DNA of 64,000 nt from Bacteroidota bacterium. Its GTDB lineage: Bacteria > Bacteroidota > Bacteroidia > UKL13-3. The stretch lies in contig JAIXSO010000011.1 of NCBI GenBank assembly GCA_027484685.1, positions 1-64,000 of the forward strand, given 5' to 3'. Both the position numbers and the translations under genes were made by a program. Positions 28,901 through 36,933 of the stretch are shown here, piece after piece. Below the pieces are notes generated by a model. It was given only the letters and a program-made list of their open reading frames with translations. It ran no database searches and was not told the DNA's origin. How positions within the stretch are numbered: position 1 is the first letter of the stretch; every line of letters begins with the position of its first letter.

Positions 28901-30233
28901 TTGTAATAATGCCATAACTGGTAATGATACATCAGCCAATTCAATTATACGTAAATGGTACTTTGATGGTAATTTAGTAAGCATTTTACCTTGGGTAAAT
29001 ATTGCTAATCCAGCCGCAGGTTATCACGAATTAAAATTAGTTGTATCAAACGGAACATGTGTTGACTCAATTAGCAAACACATTTTAATTCAAACACCAC
29101 CGGCAGGTATGTTTAATTATACCGCAAGTACTTGTTCTAGAACTGTTTTATTTACTACCAATACTGTAAATGGAAACTCATTCAAATGGAAATTTAACGA
29201 TGCTTTAGCTTCGGTTGATACAGCAGTTGGAAACATAGTTTCGCATACATTTACCAATAATGGAGATTATATTGTTACCCTTGAGGCTACTAATTTAACA
29301 GGTTGTTCAACCACTTTTGTTGACACCATTACGGTAAATGCTAGCAATAATCCATTAAATGCATCGTTCTATTTTAATAACACCAATTGTAATTGTATTT
29401 GTTCAAACAAAATTAAGTTTATAAACACAAGCACAGGAAATGCAAATAGCTACTTATGGAACTTTGGTGATGGAAACACTTCAACTCAAGCTAATCCAAA
29501 TAAAGGTTATGCAAGTACAGGTTTCTTTACAGCAACTTTAACTGTATCAAACAATGCTGGTTGCTTTAGTACAGCATCGGCACAAGTTTATGTACCTGCT
29601 ACTTCTAAAGGTTCTAGTGCTTCGTTTACCACCGATAATCCTATTCAGTGTTTAACTGGAAATAGTTTTAACTTTAATAATACATCATCATTCTTAGGCG
29701 CTGGTTATAACGTTAAATATTATTGGAATTTTGGCGATGGAACTACTGATTCAATTAATACATTTATATTTAACAAACGCTATAATGCTATTGGAAACTA
29801 TACAGTTCAATTAGTAGCAGTTGGTAACGATAATTGCAGAGATACTATGACTATGTTGGTTCAAGTTAAAAATTCAGGATGTTTAAACCTTGCTACTCCG
29901 GTAAGTGTTTTCAATCCTCAAAACTTTACAGCTGTAAGCACCGATGTAGCCACAACAAGTGTTAACAAAGTTTCAGATGCGACAAATAGTTTTAACTTAT
30001 ATCCAAACCCTAATACTGGCAGCTTTACCATTGCTTGCAAAACAATTAGCAATAAAATGCAAGTGGAGGTAATTGATATAATTGGACGTACTGTTAATAC
30101 TAATGTAAACTTCAATTTAAATAACAATACCATTGACATTAATTGTCACCAAATTACAACTGGTAATTACTTTGTGATAATTAAACACGAAAATGGAGAA
30201 CGTTCAAGAATTAAATTTAATATTACAGAATAA
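22977..30233 (+). CDS. giant T9SS-secreted adhesin with DUF11, SdrB-like, Ig-like and PKD domains
   Basis: The product is 2418 residues from a TTG at 22977. The signal peptide ends near SVANAQ. DUF11-like beta domains cover residues about 34-160, 520-640 and 650-835. Two SdrB-like domains begin near 844 and 981 (LGNYVWFDDNKNGSQDEP). An Ig-like domain starts near 1112. From about 1197 to 2300 I count twelve PKD-like units (YxWxFGDG and YxxxGxYxVxL patterns), with one Ig-like unit between the first two. Residues about 2338-2418 are a type A T9SS sorting domain (NLYPNPNTGSF and ITTGNYFVII). It should be secreted and attached to the cell surface through LPS, as known for this class, and probably serves adhesion or gliding. 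It ends before a strong terminator. Confidence 0.95.
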   Translation: MKNKFNNSKKRTQVQYLFIVLLLFIGSVANAQYLFQITGSSNLASVNTGSTFVYTINYSTAGNTTSGQNVVATINLPSNVSPSSTSPFSNSISFPTSQVTNATYNSSSNTVTITYINPLPAGAAGQIQLSLRYSNGNTPNGYAPDIFTKVTFSNSLSVSPTYSDTINVNAIAANNFTVSKVRNSGGAINDLTIYRLNISNSGSSSAALTLTNPTLVDTLAAGVEFVEATSFNGSNAPIYNPSNRTITWTWTSGMFNTNYSGTAYISVKHPNSSFALGNTVCNRAYLTGNIPTLPLGNNTSSTKSGNVCFGLAAPAAAAVCSGGGITAATASWLNKHVLSGTSGNSFSNGWSNTGNTQLDSVILTYTIDKRVDVNTISIGKLVDGLARTSRDTVQLRYKTNLNSNYTLKGTYIVTNDMSVPITLPAGEYLTDVNFVIYGDLPIGGSQSLTYSGNVRSTAQGAKDGSAIIEGTTYNPSNPGDDGTLITNNSTGKYYYNGVATNYSNCNGVAEIFIPKPVFNTPNKSITNSSSSLRASDTINYRFSIQLGGNVNAQNVVVYDTLDSRLNFVAGSGSVVINSVTINPTVNGNILIWNLGTLNAGATYTINFKAEIKPGTPANTIPNKIYITSSNALFPNGVNSNTNITVVSNIALVAYKGQNGCDTSFVYYPTNATTQEGGLVNYKITVKNQGNISAKDLTLIDVFPFIGDTRGSQWFPNLVGPVTLSDPNSTVYYNTVSNPCYADFVPAVNMPSCNAPNWTLTPPMDITSVKAIKIVRNVNLPALDSIVFSWPMRVPIGTPSNIIMNNTIYYQVSRADMAGTTGRLLPAAPNQVGMVTSCTPVLGSIGNYVWFDANKNGLQDEPAANGINGLKIYLYGTGPDSVMGGGDDVLLDSTFSANDFNGNPGYYKFVELKSGKYYVNFQTNYSEFLATPNVNQASQINGNSDAALGTGNSGLVTINTSASGVDKDNNTIDAGYYIKGSLGNYVWFDDNKNGSQDEPASNGINGQKVYLLKNTSGSTYVVIDSTITANDVSGNPGYYNFVIDVVGTYKVQFPTGISTKVITNQNGAAGVNGNSDPNTTTGLSNAIVMNLIGGGINQHNPTIDAGYRCDVATPTISGNGTGNGGGRCENGTNITLTSSPAFAYQWFKNNVALVGETNQTLVTNNVTGTYHVVTYDNAGCNSSLSNTINVITYAKPNANFTPTDTLMCLGTNTFTFNNTTSISSGTFNSSWNFGDNTTSSAVSPTKVYSAVGNYTIKLITSTSNGCIDSITKNIVVTNTLSSGGTIGSTEDFCGTFNPSLITNITSPTGGFGALEYQWYYNLNNETTNTGSNGWVLIAGANSATYDPGIITQTTYYIRMSRSVGCGDFTGSNVIAKIVRPFPVANFTINNAVQCLDQNSFEFTDSTVTNADNTINNTWSFGDLTSANGINSVKSYSANGTYLIKLVTTNSYGCKDSISKSVYVGNPTAAFTYTNKCNGVIEFENNSINANNYEWIFENGYSYCTNSMNNFSRTFAPGTQRVILIAKNGGLCADTFSQNITILPNPVAIFSAYAIGCTKTVKFSNFSVGTTEYKWDFGVNSTLSDTSNLQNPVYTYATDGTYQVKLIAKTIEGCQDSLSTTVNVNSVGINPTANFTINNLSSTCVNRYSFTNTSTNAVSYQWLFSDGSTVNSTNASKSFGAAGTYQVMLVAKSASNCYDTIVKTVNVLTSSTGPIASFSPSATQSCLANNSFEFNNSSYFVGNGWIPQYEWDFGNGTSNNVNTFIYNKHFDSSGVYTVRLIATGSNGCKDTAYQTIEILPSPRALFTGFTNCGMTLAVNNTSSNAVAYIWDFGDNSNSRTSALTFNHTYNNQNWYNVSLIAIGSNGCKDYASKTIIASVGQLPVALFGYDTVACSGAIRFKNLTTGASEFNWNFGDGSPIAYVSNPVKVYNAAGTYTVTLTASNGDNCLTTYTMQVNAPAGQNIALPKAGFTHSIGTCNNAITGNDTSANSIIRKWYFDGNLVSILPWVNIANPAAGYHELKLVVSNGTCVDSISKHILIQTPPAGMFNYTASTCSRTVLFTTNTVNGNSFKWKFNDALASVDTAVGNIVSHTFTNNGDYIVTLEATNLTGCSTTFVDTITVNASNNPLNASFYFNNTNCNCICSNKIKFINTSTGNANSYLWNFGDGNTSTQANPNKGYASTGFFTATLTVSNNAGCFSTASAQVYVPATSKGSSASFTTDNPIQCLTGNSFNFNNTSSFLGAGYNVKYYWNFGDGTTDSINTFIFNKRYNAIGNYTVQLVAVGNDNCRDTMTMLVQVKNSGCLNLATPVSVFNPQNFTAVSTDVATTSVNKVSDATNSFNLYPNPNTGSFTIACKTISNKMQVEVIDIIGRTVNTNVNFNLNNNTIDINCHQITTGNYFVIIKHENGERSRIKFNITE

Positions 30234-30267
30234 CTACCTTATTTTGAACAAAATAGGCCAATAAATT

Positions 30268-30300
30268 AAAGGCTGTTTCGTAATGAAACAGCCTTTTTTG
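30268..30300 (+). terminator. strong intrinsic terminator of the adhesin gene
   Basis: AAAGGCTGTTTC (30268-30279) and GAAACAGCCTTT (30285-30296) form a perfect 12-bp stem with loop GTAAT, followed by a T run. Confidence 0.9.
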
Positions 30301-30329
30301 TTTTTATTAAATAAAGTTTTATATAATTG
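30297..30329 (+). promoter_or_regulatory. promoter candidate of the PAS/GAF kinase gene
   Basis: TTTG at 30297-30300 and TATAATTG at 30322-30329 match -33 TTTG and -7 TAnnTTTG (one mismatch) with a 21-base spacer. The -7 box ends 21 bases before the ATG at 30351. The -33 box sits in the terminator T run. Confidence 0.45.
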
Positions 30330-30350
30330 TGTATTAATAAAACACTAAAA

Positions 30351-33300
30351 ATGACAACTATAGGTGCAAATGATTCTTTAAATGATAAAATAAAACTATT
30401 AGAATTAGAATTACAAAACACCAAATTTATAAACCAAAATATCAGTTATTTTAACAATTTAACTATTCTAATTGATAATCTTCAAGATCTGATATATACA
30501 GTAGATTTAGACTTTAACCTTACTGCATTTAATAAATCTTTTGAAAATACTGCGTTAAAATTTGAAAACGTTGAACTTAAATTAGGCATAAATATTTTTG
30601 ATCAAATTGCATCAATTAGAAACGATGAAACATATACTTATGGACAACGGGCTATAAAAGGTGAATTTATTACTTTTCAAAAAACAGTTTTATTTCAAAA
30701 CAACCCAATATATTTCGAAACCAGCCTAAAACCTTTATATAATAACGATGGTGAACAAATAGGTGTGTTGGTTCATGCTAAAAATATAACTGATGTAAAA
30801 ATTGCAGAAAAAGAACTACTCAGTTCTAACCGAGAGCTTAATTTATTAAGTTTAATTGATGAAGAAATTTTAAAAACAAAAAACGAAATTGATTTAATAA
30901 AATTTTCGTGCGAAATATTGGCTTCTATTGGCAATTACCAACTAGCTTGGATTGGCTACGCTCCTATTTTAAATACTAACAACAAACAGTTGGTAGAACC
31001 TGTAGCCAAATCGGGTTCAAAGCAAAATTACTTAAACGAAATAAAAATAGATTTAATAGATAGCAAATTAAATAAAGGTCCAGTTGGTGCTACCATGTTA
31101 AGTGGTAAAAAGAATATTTTTAATACTATAAAAGACAACGAAAGCTTTGAACCTTGGTTAAACACAGCTCAAAAATATGGATTAGAATCTGTAGCATCAT
31201 TTCCACTAAATATTGACAACCAAACAATAGCATCTATCAATTTATATTCCTCAACTCAAAACATATTTACACCTAGAGAAATACAGCTAATTGAAAGAAT
31301 AACCAATAATTTAGCTTTTGCAATAAAATCGATAAGAAATGAAAAAGAAAAATTGGCAGCTGAAGAGGCCTTGATAAAAAGTAACGAACGTTTTAAATAT
31401 GTAACTAAAGCCACGTTTGATGCAATTTGGGACTGGGATATAATAAACAATACCCATTATTGGGGAGATGGTTTTGAAAAGCTTTTTGGTTATACATCAA
31501 CCATTTATAACGTTGAAAATTTTAAATGGGAAAACAATATACATCCTAATGATAGAGAGCGAGTTGTAAACAGTTTATTGAACTGTATAAAAGACGAAGA
31601 AAAGGTTAATTGGATTGAAAGTTATCAGTTTAAAAAAGCCAATAACGATTATGCGCATGTGCTTGATAAAGCCATTATTTTAAAAGATGAATATGGCAAA
31701 CCAACAAGAATGATTGGTGCTATGCAAGATATTACCAATCAAATAAATGAAGAGCAACGCTTACGTTTATATGCTTCGGTAATTACTAATACAAACGATG
31801 GTATATTAATTTGTAAAAACGATGTTAATAATAATTTATCAACTGAAATAATTTATGCCAACGAGGCTTTTTGCAAAATGACAGGCTACAGCAGTGATGA
31901 ATTAATTAGTAAATCGCCAAATCTGCTTCATGGCCCCAAAACCAATAAAGAAACCTTAGAATTTATAAATACAAATACACAAAATTGTAAGCAATTTGAA
32001 GTTGAAATAATAAACTATAGAAAAGATGGAACCGAGTTCTGGATTGATTTTTCATCGGTTCCAGTTTCGAACGAAAATGGCGAATTTACCCATTGGATTT
32101 CAATTCAAAGAGATATAACGGCCAGAAAAGTAGCCGAGGTGGAGAAAGAAATTTTTTATACCATTATAAAAATAATGAACGAAAATGATTTGTTAAATAC
32201 TTCACTTCAATCTATTTTAGAAATTATTTGTAAACATTTAGGCTTTAGTTATGCTGAAGCTTGGTCTATAAACTTTGATAAAACAAGAATGCTGTATAGA
32301 ACCAATTGGCAAATAAATGAACAAGTTGGTTTAATGCAACAATATGAAAATTTAAACGAAGCCATATCAGGCAGCGGAATAGCTGGAATTACATGGAAAC
32401 AAAAACAAAATGTAATTTGGAACGACTTACAAAACTCTCCGTTAAACAGGAAACAAAATGCATTACAAGCAGGCTTAAAAAGTGCCATTGGTTTACCCAT
32501 TTATTTTAATGGCGAAATAATTACCATCATAGCACTTTTTAGTGAAAATGAATTAACAAATGAGCAAACTAACTCTAGTTTACTAAATACCATTAGCCAT
32601 CAACTTGGAACTTACATTCAAAAAAATAAAACCGAAGATGAGTTAAACAGATTTTTTAACCTTTCGCCTGATTTACTCTGCATAGTTGGATACGATGGTT
32701 ATTTTAAAAAATTTAATAGTGCAGTTTGTAAACTTTTAGGTTATTCGGCAACTGAAATTTTATCAAGACCACTGATTGATTTTGTATTTGAAGATGATAA
32801 AGAAACGACTCTTAACACTCGTAAAAAAATTCATAATGAAAACAGAGAGGTAAATTTTGAAAATAGGTATGTAACTAAAAATGGAGAAATAAAATGGTTA
32901 GCTTGGACTTCTATTCCAATTCAAAATGAAGGTTTGGTATTTGGTGTTGCCAAAGATATTACCGATCGTAAATTAATGGAGGAAGAACGTAAAGAACTTA
33001 TTCAAGAACTTACACGTAGCAATAAGGAATTAAAACAGTTTTCGTATATCACTTCGCACAATATGCGCTCCCCGTTAACTAACCTAATAGCCATTTCTGA
33101 ACTTATTGATACATCACTAATTAATGACCAAGGAACGGTTGAATTAATTGATGGTTTTAAGGCATCAACTGCTCATTTAAATGAAACACTGAACGACCTC
33201 ATTAAAATTCTGATTATAAAAGAAAATACCAATCAAGAATTAGAAGAAATACACTTTAATAGCACTTTTGAAAATGTGGTTAATTCTATTGCATCTATTA

Positions 33301-33692
33301 TCAATCAAACCAATGCTAAAATAAGTTACAACTTTAACTCTGTGCCAAAAGTTATGTTTAACAAAAGTTATTTAGAAAGTATTTTGTTAAACTTAACCAC
33401 CAACGCCATAAAATATGCTCACCCAAACAGAAACCCTGAAATTACTGTAAATACAGAGTTGAAAAACAACGCTGTTGTTTTAACTTTTGAAGACAATGGA
33501 ATAGGTTTTAACGAAGAAAAAGTAAAAGGTAAAATTTTTGGATTATATCAAAAGTTTCATAACCATCCTGATAGTAAAGGTATTGGCTTATATTTGGTTC
33601 AATCGCAAATTACAGCTTTGGGCGGAACCATAGATGTAAATAGCAAAGAAAACGTTGGTACCAAATTTATTATTACATTTGCTCAAAAGTAA
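30351..33692 (+). CDS. hybrid PAS/GAF sensor histidine kinase
   Basis: The product is 1113 residues from the ATG at 30351. An upstream in-frame TTG at 30327 is more likely part of the promoter. There is no membrane segment, so it is a soluble cytoplasmic sensor. The order is PAS (about 30-145), GAF (165-320), PAS (345-465), PAS (475-590, ending ISIQRDITARK), GAF (600-750), PAS (760-880, ending VAKDITDRK), a dimerisation helix with phospho-acceptor His in TSHNMRSPL near 902, and an ATPase domain with NLTTNAIKYA, DNGIGF and GIGLYLVQS. Four PAS and two GAF units suggest several ligands or redox cues. Its partner is the receiver gene 2 bases downstream. Confidence 0.93.
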   Translation: MTTIGANDSLNDKIKLLELELQNTKFINQNISYFNNLTILIDNLQDLIYTVDLDFNLTAFNKSFENTALKFENVELKLGINIFDQIASIRNDETYTYGQRAIKGEFITFQKTVLFQNNPIYFETSLKPLYNNDGEQIGVLVHAKNITDVKIAEKELLSSNRELNLLSLIDEEILKTKNEIDLIKFSCEILASIGNYQLAWIGYAPILNTNNKQLVEPVAKSGSKQNYLNEIKIDLIDSKLNKGPVGATMLSGKKNIFNTIKDNESFEPWLNTAQKYGLESVASFPLNIDNQTIASINLYSSTQNIFTPREIQLIERITNNLAFAIKSIRNEKEKLAAEEALIKSNERFKYVTKATFDAIWDWDIINNTHYWGDGFEKLFGYTSTIYNVENFKWENNIHPNDRERVVNSLLNCIKDEEKVNWIESYQFKKANNDYAHVLDKAIILKDEYGKPTRMIGAMQDITNQINEEQRLRLYASVITNTNDGILICKNDVNNNLSTEIIYANEAFCKMTGYSSDELISKSPNLLHGPKTNKETLEFINTNTQNCKQFEVEIINYRKDGTEFWIDFSSVPVSNENGEFTHWISIQRDITARKVAEVEKEIFYTIIKIMNENDLLNTSLQSILEIICKHLGFSYAEAWSINFDKTRMLYRTNWQINEQVGLMQQYENLNEAISGSGIAGITWKQKQNVIWNDLQNSPLNRKQNALQAGLKSAIGLPIYFNGEIITIIALFSENELTNEQTNSSLLNTISHQLGTYIQKNKTEDELNRFFNLSPDLLCIVGYDGYFKKFNSAVCKLLGYSATEILSRPLIDFVFEDDKETTLNTRKKIHNENREVNFENRYVTKNGEIKWLAWTSIPIQNEGLVFGVAKDITDRKLMEEERKELIQELTRSNKELKQFSYITSHNMRSPLTNLIAISELIDTSLINDQGTVELIDGFKASTAHLNETLNDLIKILIIKENTNQELEEIHFNSTFENVVNSIASIINQTNAKISYNFNSVPKVMFNKSYLESILLNLTTNAIKYAHPNRNPEITVNTELKNNAVVLTFEDNGIGFNEEKVKGKIFGLYQKFHNHPDSKGIGLYLVQSQITALGGTIDVNSKENVGTKFIITFAQK

Positions 33693-33694
33693 CC

Positions 33695-34126
33695 ATGATA
33701 AAAACTGTTTTTTGCATAGATGATGACCCGATAACATTAATGCTATGCGAAAAAGTATTTAATAAAACTGCATTTTGTAATAAAACTATAAAAGCCTTGA
33801 ATGGTGAATTGGCTTTAGATTACTTAAAAGAATTAGCCTTTAACAATTCACAAAACAAAATCATACCCAATTTAATTTTACTCGATTTAAATATGCCCGT
33901 AGTTAATGGGTGGGAGTTTTTAGAAGCATTTGAAAATGAATACATCAAACATTTTACTCATTTAAAAGTAATAGTACTGTCATCAAGCTTGAATCCAGAT
34001 GATAAAGAAATTATAAAGAAGCACCCTGTTATTATTGATTTTATAACTAAACCATTAACTATTGAGAGTGTTGAATACCTAAAAAAACATAGCGAATTAC
34101 GCCATTTTTTTACTGATGGAATATAA
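33695..34126 (+). CDS. single-domain response regulator
   Basis: The product is 143 residues, a receiver domain with no output domain. The acidic triad is IDDD at 8-11, the phospho-acceptor is Asp64 (LILLDLNMP), the switch Ser is in VLSSS near 96 and the conserved Lys is Lys119 (TKPL). It starts 2 bases after the histidine kinase, which is almost certainly its phosphodonor. CheY-like, it would act through protein contacts or a phosphorelay. It overlaps the next gene by 11 bases. Confidence 0.93.
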   Translation: MIKTVFCIDDDPITLMLCEKVFNKTAFCNKTIKALNGELALDYLKELAFNNSQNKIIPNLILLDLNMPVVNGWEFLEAFENEYIKHFTHLKVIVLSSSLNPDDKEIIKKHPVIIDFITKPLTIESVEYLKKHSELRHFFTDGI

Positions 34127-34337
34127 TCACAAAGAAATTTTATTAAGTCTGGTAAGAACTAAAATGCCTTATGGAAAATATAAGGATGTTTTGCTTTGCA
34201 ATATCCCTGTTTATTATTTAGAATGGCTTAAGCGAGAAGGTTTTCCAAAAGGAAAATTAGGCGTTCAGTTAGAAACCATGTACGAAATTAAAATTAATGG
34301 TTTAGATAATTTACTAACTCCTTTAAAAAATTTATAA
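34116..34337 (+). CDS. DUF3820-family protein
   Basis: The product is 73 residues. MPYGKYKDVLLCNIPVYYLEWL is the DUF3820 signature. The biochemical role is unknown. It overlaps the receiver gene by 11 bases, so it is translationally coupled to the two-component pair. Confidence 0.88.
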   Translation: MEYNHKEILLSLVRTKMPYGKYKDVLLCNIPVYYLEWLKREGFPKGKLGVQLETMYEIKINGLDNLLTPLKNL

Positions 34338-34346
34338 TATAAAAAT

Positions 34347-34919
34347 ATGGTTATCAACCATTCACATTTTATTATTCATAAACCATTTGGCTACATGAGT
34401 CAATTTGTAGAAAACGTAAAAAAGAAAAAATTTTTAGGTGAATTGTATCCTTTTCCTGAAGGAACTATGGCTATTGGCAGACTTGATGAAGATAGCGAAG
34501 GACTACTTTTGCTTACCACCGATGGAAAAGTAAGCGAACAAGTAAGAAGTAAGCATATTGAAAAAGAGTATTACGCACAAGTAGATGGGTTAATTACTCA
34601 AGAAGCCATTGAAAAAATGGAAAAAGGAATAGAAATAGGTAATAGAAGCGAAAAATATATCACCCTGCCTTGTAAAGTTTTTAAATTAACTGAACCACCT
34701 AATTTTGCCCCGAGAGTAAAAAAAATAAGAGATGAAAGGCATGGCCCAACTTGCTGGATTTCAATTACAATTACAGAAGGTAAATTTAGACAAGTTAGAA
34801 AAATGACTGCTGCAGCTGGTTTCCCTACCTTAAGACTTTTTAGGGTAAGAATTGGCAAAATAAATTTAGGCAATTTACCGCCTTGTGGAGTTATTAAAGT
34901 AGATGAATTATTGTTTTAA
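34347..34919 (+). CDS. rluE: RluE-like rRNA pseudouridine synthase
   Basis: The product is 190 residues, without an S4 domain. The catalytic Asp47 lies in GRLDEDSEGLLLLT, and the C-terminal EGKFRQVRKM and GFPTLRLFRVRIG are the RsuA/RluE subfamily signatures. The short length and lack of S4 fit RluE, which modifies U2457 of 23S rRNA in E. coli. The target here is inferred. It lies 9 bases after DUF3820. Confidence 0.88.
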   Translation: MVINHSHFIIHKPFGYMSQFVENVKKKKFLGELYPFPEGTMAIGRLDEDSEGLLLLTTDGKVSEQVRSKHIEKEYYAQVDGLITQEAIEKMEKGIEIGNRSEKYITLPCKVFKLTEPPNFAPRVKKIRDERHGPTCWISITITEGKFRQVRKMTAAAGFPTLRLFRVRIGKINLGNLPPCGVIKVDELLF

Positions 34920-35006
34920 ACCTAAATTGTCAATTAATAGTTAACTATTTACCAAAATTAATTGGCTAAAATTAGTTTTATTTGCGCCACCAAAATTCAA
35001 CACAAC

Positions 35007-35663
35007 ATGAAGTTTTTTATTGATACAGCTAATCTTGCTCAAATTAAAGAAGCAAACGATTTAGGAATTTTAGATGGCGTTACTACCAATCCATCGTTAA
35101 TGGCAAAAGAAGGCATTAAAGGCGATGCTGCCGTTATGCAACATTACAAAGACATTTGCGCATTAGTAGATGGCGATGTAAGTGCAGAAGTAATAGCTAC
35201 CGACTACGAAGGAATGATAAAAGAAGGTGAAGCTTTAGCAGCTTTACATAAAAACATTGTAGTTAAAATTCCGATGATAAAAGACGGTATCAAAGCCATT
35301 AAGTATTTTAGTGGTAAAGGAATAAAAACCAATTGCACATTAGTATTTAGCGCAGGTCAAGCTATTTTGGCTGCTAAAGCAGGCGCTACTTATATTTCTC
35401 CATTTGTGGGTAGATTAGACGATATTAGTTTTGATGGAATGGAGCTAATTGCTCAAATTTCTCATATATTTTCGGTTCAAGGATATGAAACTGAAATTTT
35501 AGCTGCATCTATCCGTAACCCAATGCATATTGTAAAATCGGCCGAAATGGGTGCTGATATTATTACAAGTCCATTGGCTAGTATTTTAGCATTGCTAAAA
35601 CATCCTTTAACTGATAGTGGATTGGCTCAATTTTTAGCCGACCATCAAAAATTAAACGCATAA
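35007..35663 (+). CDS. tal: transaldolase (short MipB/TalC type)
   Basis: The product is 218 residues from the ATG at 35007 ([13 protein letters not shown]), which is the usual family start; an in-frame TTG at 34962 would add 15 residues that do not fit. The Schiff-base Lys is Lys87 in [39 protein letters not shown] and [12 protein letters not shown] complete the family pattern. It transfers dihydroxyacetone units in the pentose phosphate pathway, or acts as fructose-6-phosphate aldolase. Phe/Tyr choice in the active site would decide between them. Confidence 0.93.
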   Translation: MKFFIDTANLAQIKEANDLGILDGVTTNPSLMAKEGIKGDAAVMQHYKDICALVDGDVSAEVIATDYEGMIKEGEALAALHKNIVVKIPMIKDGIKAIKYFSGKGIKTNCTLVFSAGQAILAAKAGATYISPFVGRLDDISFDGMELIAQISHIFSVQGYETEILAASIRNPMHIVKSAEMGADIITSPLASILALLKHPLTDSGLAQFLADHQKLNA

Positions 35664-35671
35664 TTTTGATT

Positions 35672-35810
35672 GCCCTAAATCATGTAATACCATTTTGATT
35701 TACGACCTAGCTAATGGTGTTGGCGTAAATCTTAGATGGTATTATGCCGTCACAAAAAAAATCAACTATCTAATTTGTGAATGCGGTCTAAAAAGATTTA
35801 GGGCTTTTTT
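35672..35810 (+). terminator. terminator-like arms separated by a palindromic insert
   Basis: GCCCTAAATC (35672-35681) and GATTTAGGGC (35795-35804) are perfect inverted repeats, and the right arm runs into a T tract. The arms are 113 bases apart and enclose the palindromic element at 35685-35744. The simplest reading is a terminator whose loop has been expanded. Confidence 0.5.
35685..35744. repeat. palindromic dispersed repeat, copy 2
   Basis: TAATACCATTTTGATTTACG (35685-35704) is an imperfect inverted repeat of 35724-35744 (CGTAAATCTTAGATGGTATTA). The arms are the same as those at 336-416, and the one-base asymmetry between TTGATTTAC and TAAGATTTAC arms is conserved but in reversed orientation. 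Confidence 0.65.
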
Positions 35811-35851
35811 TATATTTGAATTTTATAAAATAAAACCTCTAACAATATAAT

Positions 35852-36382
35852 ATGATGGTAAGAAGACCTTTTAATTTACAAAAATGGATAGACGAGAACA
35901 GACATTTATTAAAACCACCTGTTGCCAATAAAAATTTATATCCAGAAGGAACCGATTTTATTGTAATGATAGTTGGTGGGCCAAATGCGCGTAAAGATTA
36001 CCATTACAACGAATCGGAAGAATGGTTTTACCAATTAGAAGGCGAAATTACTGTTAGAATTCAAGAAGAAGGTAAAGCCGTTGATATTAAATTAGGACCT
36101 GGAGATATGTTTTTATGTCCGCCAAATACGCCTCATTCACCTATTCGTTCCGAAGGTTCAATTGGTTTAGTAATTGAACGCGTTAGAAAAGGCAAAGGTT
36201 TAGTTGATGGATTAATGTGGTTTTGCGATAAATGCAATCATAAATTACACGAATATCGTTTTGAATTAAGCGATATTGAAAACGATTTTTTACCTCGATT
36301 TAAAGAATACTATGCCTCAGAAGAATTGCGTACTTGCAAAAACTGTGGACATGTAATGGAAACCGATCCTCGTTTTGTATAA
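35852..36382 (+). CDS. nbaC: 3-hydroxyanthranilate 3,4-dioxygenase
   Basis: The product is 176 residues. The cupin iron ligands are His51, Glu57 and His95; substrate residues Arg47, Arg99 and Glu110 are present. A second rubredoxin-like iron site is complete with Cys125, Cys128, Cys162 and Cys165. This matches the bacterial enzyme, which opens the ring of 3-hydroxyanthranilate to give the quinolinate/NAD precursor or the catabolic intermediate. No other kynurenine gene lies in the window. Its TAA overlaps the MerR start. Confidence 0.95.
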   Translation: MMVRRPFNLQKWIDENRHLLKPPVANKNLYPEGTDFIVMIVGGPNARKDYHYNESEEWFYQLEGEITVRIQEEGKAVDIKLGPGDMFLCPPNTPHSPIRSEGSIGLVIERVRKGKGLVDGLMWFCDKCNHKLHEYRFELSDIENDFLPRFKEYYASEELRTCKNCGHVMETDPRFV

Positions 36383-36708
36383 TGCCAAGCGAAGAACTAG
36401 ATAAGTTATATATTAATATTGGTGAACTTGCAAAAAAGTTCAATGTATCAGTTTCATTAATAAGGTATTGGGAAAAAGAATTTAAACAATTAAAACCCGA
36501 AAAAACCATTAAAGGAACGCGCAAATACAGCAAAAAAAACATTGAAACTTTTAACCTGATACATCGTTTAATAAAAATAGAAGGTTACACCATTGAAGGA
36601 GCTAAGGAAAAGCTAAGTGCCAAACCGCAAATTCAATCGAACCAAGAAGCCATTGAAAAATTAACTGAATTAAAAGAATTCTTAACCAAGTTGAAAGAGT
36701 TGATTTGA
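36382..36708 (+). CDS. MerR-family transcriptional regulator
   Basis: The product is 108 residues from the ATG at 36382, which overlaps the dioxygenase stop (TAATG). An upstream ATG at 36334 would read through the dioxygenase C-terminus and is not favoured. The helix-turn-helix is INIGELAKKFNVSVSLIRYWEKEF, followed by RKYSKKNIETFNLIHRLI. The C-terminal tail is short, so no metal or drug domain is present. It may control the dioxygenase gene, but coupling alone does not prove that. Confidence 0.9.
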   Translation: MPSEELDKLYINIGELAKKFNVSVSLIRYWEKEFKQLKPEKTIKGTRKYSKKNIETFNLIHRLIKIEGYTIEGAKEKLSAKPQIQSNQEAIEKLTELKEFLTKLKELI

Positions 36709-36762
36709 TTGATAGTTTGCAATTTTAGTAAATACAAGAAGTGAGTCGCTAATAAAAAAGTT

Positions 36763-36933
36763 ATGAGAAAAGCAATATTAATGAATGGCAATGAGCCTAA
36801 TGATATAGAATTAAAAAAGTTGATGCATGATGTAGTTATTGAGGTAAAACGTAAAACAATAATCTCAAAAAAAAATTTAACTGAACAAATCAATGCATTG
36901 CTTGTAAAAGCAATTAATACAAATGGAAGGTAG
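36763..36933 (+). CDS. small antitoxin-like protein before the zeta-like gene
   Basis: The product is 56 residues, MRKAILMNGNEPNDIELKKL then a helical, Lys-rich end. The frame stays open to a TAG at 36931 and overlaps the next ATG (36923) by 11 bases, the usual layout of a toxin-antitoxin pair. No database family is recognised. The coding evidence is the codon composition and the tight overlap. Confidence 0.6.
   Translation: MRKAILMNGNEPNDIELKKLMHDVVIEVKRKTIISKKNLTEQINALLVKAINTNGR

Noticed and set aside
30327-30350. TTG at 30327 as start of the PAS/GAF kinase
   Set aside because: It overlaps a good -7 box and adds eight residues without family support; the ATG at 30351 is preferred.
34962-35006. 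TTG start adding 15 residues to transaldolase
   Set aside because: MKFFIDTA at 35007 is the usual family start.
36334-36381. Upstream ATG for the MerR regulator
   Set aside because: It would translate the end of the dioxygenase gene in another frame; the TAATG overlap at 36382 gives the standard N-terminus.
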